15,894 nt of DNA from Dehalococcoidia bacterium (GTDB lineage: Bacteria > Chloroflexota > Dehalococcoidia > GIF9 > AB-539-J10), in contig JAGYOV010000006.1 in NCBI GenBank assembly GCA_018399375.1, positions 1 to 15,894 of the forward strand, written 5' to 3'. The position numbers and the translations under genes were made by a program. The notes under the pieces are model-generated. The model made no database searches. It worked only from the letters and a program-made list of their open reading frames with translations, and was not told the origin of the DNA. Below are positions 1-5,160 of this stretch, piece by piece (the first letter of the stretch is position 1; every line of letters starts with the position of its first letter).

Positions 1-1025
1 GCAATGATGGCTTTGCCTCCCAGAAACTCGGCTCTATGCTCTATGCCGATTAGCCCCAGCTTGCCGCTCTCAATCAACCATTTATTGTTTTCATATAAAG
101 GGAATCCTATTCCATTATCTTTGATGCTAATCTCGAGATATTCCTTATGATATGTTAGGCAGATTGAGACTTTACTGGCTTTCGAGTGTCGCTTGGCGTT
201 GGTTAGGGCTTCTTGGACTATGCGAAGTGCGTTAACTTCTACCTCGCTCCACAGTTTGCGTTCCTTGCCGTTGATAAGGATCTCTGTATAGATGTTGCCT
301 TCTTTTTGTAAATTATCCGCCAGAGATCGCAATGCAGGAACTAAGCCCATGTCATCCAGTATGTATGGCCTTAAAGAGAAACTTAGTTTTCGTACTTCTT
401 TGGATATATTCAGGATTTCATCTCTAATGCGTTCTATGTTTCTCTTTACTTCTGGTGTAAATTTACTATTGTTATCTGAATTTATAGATTGAACATGGTT
501 TGCTATTGCCAGCAGAGTTTGTACGGTATCATCATGTAGCTCTTGAGCAATTCGTGTTCTCTCTTCCTCTTGAATTCTCGCAATCTGCAATATGAAGGAT
601 TGTTGCTCTCTTTCTCTCTCTTGAAGGTTTCTTATTTCTCTTCTGTGCCAGTCTATTTCTACAGCAATTATCAGCACAACTAATACAGGGAATAGCAGGA
701 ATGCGATATTGCGTAAGAGAGCACCAATGTTTCCTGAATACATTTCTAGCAAAGGCGAGATTGCTATGGCTGACAGTGTCCATGTGATTAGGGTTCCTCG
801 CCACCTAAATAGTAGTGCAGACAAGATGATTGGTATCAGAAAGAGACTGCCTATGGTATTTGTATTAAGTTCTGTTACCGCCAGTTTATAGATCCACTCA
901 TCAAAGTTCTTCCAGGGCCACGATTGGTAGAATATGAAAAGGGCTACCATAATGAAGGCGATAACCCAGAAGCGGGGGTCCCTGATAGTATACCTGTATG
1001 TTTCAGATAAGGAGAGTTTTGTCAC
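1..1025 (-). CDS. NarL-type membrane sensor histidine kinase (3' end outside the window)
   Basis: I translated this frame by hand; 341 codons are present and the C-terminus is cut by the window edge. Residues about 19-125 hold four hydrophobic segments (around 19-36, 58-74, 78-94 and 100-124) with no large extracellular domain, so the stimulus is probably sensed in or near the membrane. A short charged linker (about 128-155) leads to a HisKA_3 dimerisation domain with the motif RIAQELHDDTVQ, placing the phospho-acceptor at His164. The HATPase domain shows the N-box QEALTNAKRHS (about 271-281), DNGIGF (303-308) and a GLIGIEHRAEFLGG box near 324-337. This is the kinase architecture that pairs with LuxR-type regulators, and such a regulator lies immediately upstream. 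The GTG at 1025 is the first start after an in-frame stop overlapping the regulator's end; it has no clear Shine-Dalgarno, so translation is probably coupled to the regulator. The signal is unknown. Confidence 0.93.
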   Translation of the reverse strand, partial: MTKLSLSETYRYTIRDPRFWVIAFIMVALFIFYQSWPWKNFDEWIYKLAVTELNTNTIGSLFLIPIILSALLFRWRGTLITWTLSAIAISPLLEMYSGNIGALLRNIAFLLFPVLVVLIIAVEIDWHRREIRNLQEREREQQSFILQIARIQEEERTRIAQELHDDTVQTLLAIANHVQSINSDNNSKFTPEVKRNIERIRDEILNISKEVRKLSFSLRPYILDDMGLVPALRSLADNLQKEGNIYTEILINGKERKLWSEVEVNALRIVQEALTNAKRHSKASKVSICLTYHKEYLEISIKDNGIGFPLYENNKWLIESGKLGLIGIEHRAEFLGGKAII

Positions 1026-1033
1026 GGCATTAT

Positions 1034-1045
1034 AGCGAGCTCGCT
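1034..1045. repeat. 12-bp perfect palindrome between regulator and kinase genes
   Basis: AGCGAGCTCGCT is a perfect palindrome starting directly after the regulator stop codon (1046-1048, minus strand) and filling most of the 20-nt gap before the kinase GTG. In RNA it could form only a very short hairpin, or promote dimer pairing. A role in adjusting downstream translation is a guess. Confidence 0.5.
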
Positions 1046-1753
1046 TTATTCAATATCGTCAACCGTAAGGTGTCCTTCCCTCAATCCATATATCACGGCT
1101 TGTGTTCGAGAAGACACACCTAACTTCGAGAATACCTCTGCCAGGTAACCTTTCACTGTTCGCGGGCTTAGGTCCAGTTTTTGAGCAATTTCCTTGTTGC
1201 TCAGTCCTCTTGCTGTTAGTTTGAGGACCAGCAGTTCTCGTTCGGTCAACTTTTCGCCACTTCCGGTCAGCAGAGGCTTTACCTTGTACCTGATGGCGTG
1301 TCCGATTACCTGTTTTGAGACTTCAGAAGACAGTACAGTCTCTCCAGCAGAAACTCCCCTGATTGCGCAGATCACTTCTTCGCCGAATACGCTTTTTGTC
1401 AGGTATCCGGAAGCACCTGCCTCAAGTATGGCGAGTATGTGTTCGCTATCTTCATAAATGGTCAATATCAGTATGGCTGTATCAGGGCATTTTTCTTTAA
1501 TTTGTCTCGTTGCCTCCAGGCCATCTACTCCGGGCATACTTATATCCATTATTACCACTTTGGGGGATAGCTCTGTGGCAAGTTTTATTGCCTCCTTTCC
1601 ATCTGCGGCCTCCGCAATGATGTTGAAGTCGGCTTCTTTTTCCAGCACGTTTCTCAGTGCCTGGCGCAGCAGAGGATGATCATCCGCAATTAAAATGTCA
1701 ACTCTACCCTGCTGTTCTTGCTCTGGAACAGGTTCTTTAAATTCTGCAATCAC
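1046..1753 (-). CDS. NarL/LuxR-family response regulator
   Basis: A 235-residue protein with the two expected domains. The receiver domain (about 18-135) has the acidic pair Asp24-Asp25, the phospho-acceptor Asp70 (in VVIMDISMPGVDG), Thr98 and Lys120 (in GYLTKS), so all catalytic and switch residues are present. A linker leads to a LuxR-type helix-turn-helix at about 169-222 (LTERELLVLKLTARGLSNKE, then RTVKGYLAEVFSKLGV), which binds DNA as a dimer after phosphorylation. The gene is first in a two-gene operon with the NarL-type kinase, separated by 20 nt, so the two almost certainly form a cognate pair. The start is GTG at 1753; a GGGA lies about 13 nt upstream, a poor ribosome site, so the exact start is less certain than the gene. 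The N-terminal 17 residues precede the conserved domain and are Glu/Gln-rich. The target genes are not evident from the sequence. Confidence 0.96.
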   Translation of the reverse strand: MIAEFKEPVPEQEQQGRVDILIADDHPLLRQALRNVLEKEADFNIIAEAADGKEAIKLATELSPKVVIMDISMPGVDGLEATRQIKEKCPDTAILILTIYEDSEHILAILEAGASGYLTKSVFGEEVICAIRGVSAGETVLSSEVSKQVIGHAIRYKVKPLLTGSGEKLTERELLVLKLTARGLSNKEIAQKLDLSPRTVKGYLAEVFSKLGVSSRTQAVIYGLREGHLTVDDIE

Positions 1754-1833
1754 AAAATTGATATTCCCAGCTCTGAACTTTGCTAGAGGCCACCTCGTTC
1801 CTCAACTACTTCTCGTATTGGGTAAGCTACTAT

Positions 1834-1862
1834 AGAATATCTTTATCAGATATCGCTGTCAA
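1834..1862 (-). promoter_or_regulatory. Sigma70-type promoter of the two-component operon
   Basis: On the minus strand TTGACA (1862-1857) is followed after exactly 17 nt by TATTCT (1839-1834). The predicted transcription start is near 1827, giving a leader of about 75 nt before the regulator GTG. The -35 is perfect and the -10 matches 4 of 6 positions. Confidence 0.7.
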
Positions 1863-1910
1863 GATGTATTCCTTTTCCGTCCATCTGTTTTGAGGCGCAG
1901 GACAATGGCA

Positions 1911-1937
1911 TTGTTTACAAGTCTTGCCTGATATATT
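1911..1937 (+). promoter_or_regulatory. Candidate extended -10 promoter for the DUF3096-like gene
   Basis: TTGTTT (1911-1916) and TATATT (1932-1937) are separated by 15 nt. The -10 is preceded by TGA, giving the extended -10 form TGnTATATT, which can compensate for short spacing. Transcription from about 1944 would place the inverted repeat at 1963-1979 inside the leader RNA. Confidence 0.4.
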
Positions 1938-1962
1938 TGGGGCCATTTCAATTAAATAACTA

Positions 1963-1979
1963 TCCTCCTATTAGGAGGA
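1963..1979 (+). promoter_or_regulatory. Self-complementary SD/anti-SD element in the leader of the small membrane protein
   Basis: TCCTCCTA (1963-1970) and TAGGAGGA (1972-1979) are perfect inverted arms around one base. The first arm is an anti-Shine-Dalgarno sequence. It can pair with the local arm, or through 7 bp with AGGAGGA at 2031-2037, which is the ribosome site of the gene starting at 2045. The two pairings exclude each other. The local GGAGG also sits 6 nt before an in-frame TTG at 1985. A translational switch is inferred, not shown. Confidence 0.45.
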
Positions 1980-2044
1980 GATTATTGACAGTAGCTTGTT
2001 CATATGATAGCTTTGCCTTAAGTAAGTGTAAGGAGGAAGTTCGC

Positions 2045-2191
2045 ATGGGGTTACTGGCAAATAGATTGCTCATGGGCATTATAGCCATCGTGGCAGGTAT
2101 AATAATTCTCATCTGGCCTGCGGTTCTAGTGTGGGTTGTCGCCATCATTCTTATCGTCTATGGCATCCTCATGATACTGGGCAAAAAATAA
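2045..2191 (+). CDS. Small two-helix membrane protein, DUF3096-like
   Basis: A 48-residue, strongly hydrophobic protein. Two membrane segments (about 8-26 and 28-45) are joined by a tight Trp-Pro turn (IWPAV), and the protein ends in Gly-Lys-Lys. Length, the AGIIILIWP-type first helix and the VAIILIVYGIL second helix resemble the DUF3096 family of small bacterial membrane proteins, whose function is unknown. The ATG at 2045 is chosen because a perfect AAGGAGG (2030-2036) lies 8 nt upstream and because the family is about 50 residues long. An in-frame TTG at 1985, with its own AGGAGG 6 nt upstream, would give a 68-residue form with a polar N-terminal extension. The gene stands alone, transcribed away from the two-component operon, which makes it a possible but unproven target of that system. 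Confidence 0.75.
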   Translation: MGLLANRLLMGIIAIVAGIIILIWPAVLVWVVAIILIVYGILMILGKK

Positions 2192-2485
2192 TATACGTAA
2201 AACATCGTTACTTGAATCCATCTCAGCTCACTCTTTTACTTGCGCGGAGCAGGGAAATTGAGTGATATGTGAGGTTTTCAGGCTGGCTTTTATGCTTTCC
2301 TATATGAGCCAGGGTATATAAAACGTTCAGTTGAGCGTTTTCTTCTGAGAGGATAGAATTGTTCTGTCCTTGACACATACGAATTGCTCGGTTTTCCTGT
2401 TATGTGGAAAGCGCTCTTTCTGATAACTTTGTCAGTTTTGCTGAATAATGAGAAAATATAACTCTTGTGATGCTTGGGAGTAGTT
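2192..2485. other. Intergenic region between the small membrane protein and the HAD phosphatase
   Basis: I see no gene in these 294 bases. They hold a terminator-like hairpin (2320-2341), an isolated TTGACA (2370-2375) with no usable -10, and TATAAC (2457-2462) that could serve as a weak -10 for the HAD gene although no good -35 precedes it. Confidence 0.5.
2320..2341 (+). terminator. Terminator-like hairpin
   Basis: AAAACGTTCA and TGAGCGTTTT form a 10-bp stem (one G-U wobble) around GT, so the T-run is part of the stem and the element could act in either direction. It is AT-rich and lies about 130 nt after the DUF3096-like gene, so it is only a moderate candidate. Confidence 0.4.
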
Positions 2486-3286
2486 TTGAAATACAAGCTC
2501 ATCGCTCTTGATCTGGATGGCACCATAGTACACGAGGATGGTGATATCTCTGCTGTTGACAGGGAGATCATTCAACGCGCCATTGGCGCCGGGATAATGG
2601 TTACGATCGCTACCGGTCGCATGTATCGTCCCAGTGCACATTTTGCCAGGGAACTGGGAATTAAAATTCCCCTTATATGCTATCAGGGGTCGTTGATTAA
2701 GGATGCCTGGGGAGGAAAGGAGCTATGGCATCGGCTTCTGCCGTTGCAGATTGCCCGGCAGGTGATTGGTATAATCCGGCGAATGAGTCTGCTTTCCTAT
2801 TTCTATCTGGATGATGAGCTTTACCTGGATGAAATTACGGAAAGGGTGGAAGCATATGCCCGGCGCAATCACATAGAGTACAGGCTCGTGAATGATATGA
2901 TTGCTTCCCTCATAAAAAGGCCCACCGAGATAGTTGCTCGAGGGGAGCCGGAGAAGATAGCTCGCCTAGTGCTCGAGCTGGAGGCTGAATTTAATTCAAG
3001 GTTGCTCGTTACCAGGTCTCTGTCTACCTTTTGTGAAATCGGGCATCCTCGTTCGGGTAAGGGCAAGGCGCTCGAGCATCTAGCCCGGTATCTGGGAGTG
3101 GAGCGAGATCAGACCGTGGCCATTGGAGATAGCATGAACGATATCAGTATGCTCCAGTGGGCAGGGTTGGGAATTGCCATGGATCCAAATTCGCCGCGTC
3201 AGGTTCTCGATGCAGCAGACTGGGTAGTTGACAGGGATAACGGAGATAGCTTTAGGCTGATAATGGAAAAACTTCTTGATATGTAA
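2486..3286 (+). CDS. Cof-type HAD-superfamily phosphatase
   Basis: A hydrolase of about 266 residues that removes phosphate from a small molecule through an aspartyl-phosphate intermediate. All four HAD motifs are visible: motif I LDLDGT (nucleophile Asp9, acid/base Asp11), motif II TIATGR (Thr43), the motif III lysine in RSGKGKALEHL, and motif IV GDSMNDISML. A large cap domain lies between motifs II and III, as in the Cof/YbiV (C2B cap) subfamily. Substrates of this subfamily are typically sugar phosphates, nucleotides or flavin precursors and cannot be read from sequence. I chose the TTG at 2486 because GGGAG (2476-2480) lies 5 nt upstream and the protein then begins MKYKLIALDLDGT, usual for the family; an in-frame TTG at 2474 would add four residues. 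The gene converges on the thioredoxin fusion gene with only 11 nt between their ends. Confidence 0.9.
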   Translation: MKYKLIALDLDGTIVHEDGDISAVDREIIQRAIGAGIMVTIATGRMYRPSAHFARELGIKIPLICYQGSLIKDAWGGKELWHRLLPLQIARQVIGIIRRMSLLSYFYLDDELYLDEITERVEAYARRNHIEYRLVNDMIASLIKRPTEIVARGEPEKIARLVLELEAEFNSRLLVTRSLSTFCEIGHPRSGKGKALEHLARYLGVERDQTVAIGDSMNDISMLQWAGLGIAMDPNSPRQVLDAADWVVDRDNGDSFRLIMEKLLDM

Positions 3287-3297
3287 CTATACGCTGC

Positions 3298-3870
3298 TTA
3301 GTGCCAGAGCAACACTTCTACTTTTCCCCTCAGCGCTTGTTCGGGAACGGCACCTATGATCTGGTCGACTACTCTGCCATTCTTGAAGAGGAGAAGCAGA
3401 GGTATGCTCTGGACCATGTATTTGCTTGCCACAAGTCTGTTTTCATCAATGTTTATCTTGCAGAATTTGATGCGTCCTGCGTACTCCTTTGCCAATTTTT
3501 CTGTTATGGGAGCTATCATGCGGCAGGGGCCACACCAGGGGGCCCAGAGGTCGAGGACTACTGGTAGAGTGGATTTCAAAATTTCGCGCTCAAAGTCTTT
3601 GTCATTTACTTCCAGAACGCTCGCTGGTATTGACTCCCCTTCGATCTTGATATGAACCAGGATATCTCCTGGGCGGCCATCAGTTAGCTGGAGCGAGTTG
3701 CTCAGGCGAACGATGCTGCCAGTTTTCACTCCAGCAGGTATTTTAATCTCGAGCGTCTTACTTTGCCGGGTCAGTCTTCTTGTGGTCCCGCTTCTAGCTT
3801 CTTCCTCCTTGAGGGTAAATTCATAATGAACGACGTCTACATTGCCAACTCGTTCAAAAGGCTCGCTCAT
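3298..3870 (-). CDS. Fusion of a DnaJ C-terminal-like domain with thioredoxin
   Basis: A 190-residue protein with two parts. Residues about 11-78 resemble the client-binding beta-domain of DnaJ/CbpA: they have a SLEE-like helix region (TLKEEEARSGTTRR), KTLEIKIPAGVKTGSIVRLS and RPGDILVHIKIEGE, the same order as in the neighbouring DnaJ (SIPGGADTGYKVRVKG, then PPGDLYIVLEVEE), without J-domain or zinc fingers. Residues about 88-190 are a complete thioredoxin fold with WAPWCGPC (Cys113, Cys116) and the cis-proline at Pro157 in QSIPLLLLF. The expected role is thiol-disulfide exchange or reductase activity in the cytoplasm, with the N-terminal domain possibly bringing unfolded clients or a chaperone partner. 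There is no signal peptide. The ATG start has AAGGAG at good spacing. The gene follows dnaJ by 159 nt and has its own candidate promoter. Domain calls are firm; the combined function is inferred. Confidence 0.88.
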   Translation of the reverse strand: MSEPFERVGNVDVVHYEFTLKEEEARSGTTRRLTRQSKTLEIKIPAGVKTGSIVRLSNSLQLTDGRPGDILVHIKIEGESIPASVLEVNDKDFEREILKSTLPVVLDLWAPWCGPCRMIAPITEKLAKEYAGRIKFCKINIDENRLVASKYMVQSIPLLLLFKNGRVVDQIIGAVPEQALRGKVEVLLWH

Positions 3871-3925
3871 AGCTATTCTCCTTTAAAACTGAATTGTCGG
3901 GCTGGCTGTTATCCTGTCCGTGCGA

Positions 3926-3946
3926 TGCAGGAATTTCAATTCTGCA
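3926..3946. repeat. Inverted repeat at the start of the thioredoxin-fusion transcript
   Basis: On the minus strand TGCAGAATT and AATTCCTGCA form a 9-bp stem with one bulged base around GA. It begins directly after the -10 box at 3947-3952, so it covers the predicted transcription start and could be an operator or a 5' RNA hairpin. Confidence 0.4.
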
Positions 3947-3976
3947 ATTATACAACAGCTCACGGTACGGGTTGAA
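3947..3976 (-). promoter_or_regulatory. Candidate promoter of the DnaJ-CTD/thioredoxin gene
   Basis: A perfect TATAAT -10 (3952-3947, minus strand) lies 18 nt after TTCAAC (3976-3971), a weak -35 matching 3 of 6 positions. The leader would be about 70 nt. The gene can therefore be expressed apart from the hspR-clpB-dnaJ operon. Confidence 0.45.
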
Positions 3977-4029
3977 GGTGTGCATTCCTCTCTATATACA
4001 AGATGCCTCTCTAGAATAACAGGAGTTCT

Positions 4030-5133
4030 TCAATGCTTCTTTTCTTTCGACTGAAGTTTCTCCAGCTCCTGGAACAGTTCCCTTTCCCTTCTGGTGAGGT
4101 TCTGCGGAGTTGTTACCTTGACCATTACGTACTGGTTGCCCCTGCTGTGGCTGTCCATGTGCGGAAGTCCTTTATTTATAATTGGCAATACTGCGCCGTT
4201 TTGAGTTCCCTCTGGTATATCGAGTTTAAGGTCGCCTTCTATCCCGGGAACGTTAACTTCACCACCCAGGGCTGCCTGGTAACATCCTATTTCTTTGACC
4301 ATGTAGATATCATCGCCGTGCCTCTCGAAGATTGGGTGCTCCTCCACTTCGAGTACGATATAGAGATCTCCGGGAGGTGCTCCCTCGTCACCCTCTTCTC
4401 CTTTGCCCTTTACTCTCACTTTGTAACCTGTGTCAGCTCCGCCAGGAATGGAAACAGAGATTATGTCATTCTCTTCCACGATGCCCCTGCCATGGCATTT
4501 TTTGCATGGCTTCTCTACTATTTTCCCTTTGCCTCCACATTTGCTGCAAACGTTGATTTGGCGAAATACCCCATAACCTGAACGGCGCTCAGTTATAATC
4601 TTGCCCGTGCCTCTACAGCGATCGCAGTCTTTCGTTCCTCCCTTCTCTGCACCGGTGCCTTGGCAGGAAGGGCATGTGCGCGTTATGGGAATTTCTATCT
4701 CCTTTTCGATACCGGTAGCAACTTCCTCTAGAGAGACCTTGAGGGTGTACATGAGATCGGCCCCCCTGCGGGGGCCTCTCGTTCTGGCCTCTCCCGTACT
4801 GAAAAAACTGTCAAAAATGCTGCCACCAAAACCGAAATCGCCCATGCCAAAGTCTCGGAAAACGCTGGAAAAATCGACCCCATGAAAGAGGTCGTCACTA
4901 GAATAACCCTCGAGGCCAGCATGCCCGTACATGTCATATCGGCGTCTCTTATCCTGGTCACATAATACGGCGTAGGCTTCGTTTATCTCGGCCATTTGCT
5001 TTCCTGCTTGTTTGTCGCCGGGATTTCGATCCGGATGATATTGCATAGCTAGCTTGCGATAGGCCTGCTTGATGGTGTTGACGTCAGCGTTTTTGTCGGT
5101 GCCAAGTACTTCGTAATAGTCTCGCTTTTTCAT
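4030..5133 (-). CDS. dnaJ: Chaperone protein DnaJ (type I Hsp40)
   Basis: A full-length, 367-residue class A J-protein. It binds unfolded clients, delivers them to DnaK and stimulates DnaK ATPase. In order: J-domain (about 4-69) with the catalytic HPD at 33-35; a Gly/Phe-rich stretch (about 80-115); beta-domain I; four zinc-binding CxxCxGxG repeats (CPSCQGTG near 154, CDRCRGTG near 170, CSKCGGKG near 196, CKKCHGRG near 210); and C-terminal domain II up to a charged tail ending KEKKH. No key residue is missing. GGGAG lies 5 nt before the ATG. It follows clpB by 27 nt, so it is the third gene of an hspR-clpB-dnaJ operon. The usual partners dnaK and grpE are not in the window and must be elsewhere if the system is canonical. 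Long open frames on the opposite strand are shadows of this gene. Confidence 0.98.
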   Translation of the reverse strand: MKKRDYYEVLGTDKNADVNTIKQAYRKLAMQYHPDRNPGDKQAGKQMAEINEAYAVLCDQDKRRRYDMYGHAGLEGYSSDDLFHGVDFSSVFRDFGMGDFGFGGSIFDSFFSTGEARTRGPRRGADLMYTLKVSLEEVATGIEKEIEIPITRTCPSCQGTGAEKGGTKDCDRCRGTGKIITERRSGYGVFRQINVCSKCGGKGKIVEKPCKKCHGRGIVEENDIISVSIPGGADTGYKVRVKGKGEEGDEGAPPGDLYIVLEVEEHPIFERHGDDIYMVKEIGCYQAALGGEVNVPGIEGDLKLDIPEGTQNGAVLPIINKGLPHMDSHSRGNQYVMVKVTTPQNLTRRERELFQELEKLQSKEKKH

Positions 5134-5160
5134 TTACACTCCCAATTTACTCATGAAAAA

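Noticed and set aside
1985..1990. TTGACA upstream of the small membrane protein gene
   Set aside because: The nearest TATGAT is only 12 nt away, and the region is better explained as leader containing a TTG codon.
2228..2265. TCACTC/GAGTGA inverted repeat after the small membrane protein gene
   Set aside because: The 6-bp arms are 26 nt apart without a T-run, so a terminator or operator is not supported.
2370..2375. Perfect TTGACA before the HAD gene
   Set aside because: No -10-like hexamer occurs 15-19 nt downstream, so it was not called a promoter.
4033..4581. 182-codon open frame on the plus strand opposite dnaJ
   Set aside because: It lies wholly inside a complete, well-conserved dnaJ, has no ribosome site or recognisable domain, and its length is a by-product of dnaJ codon composition.
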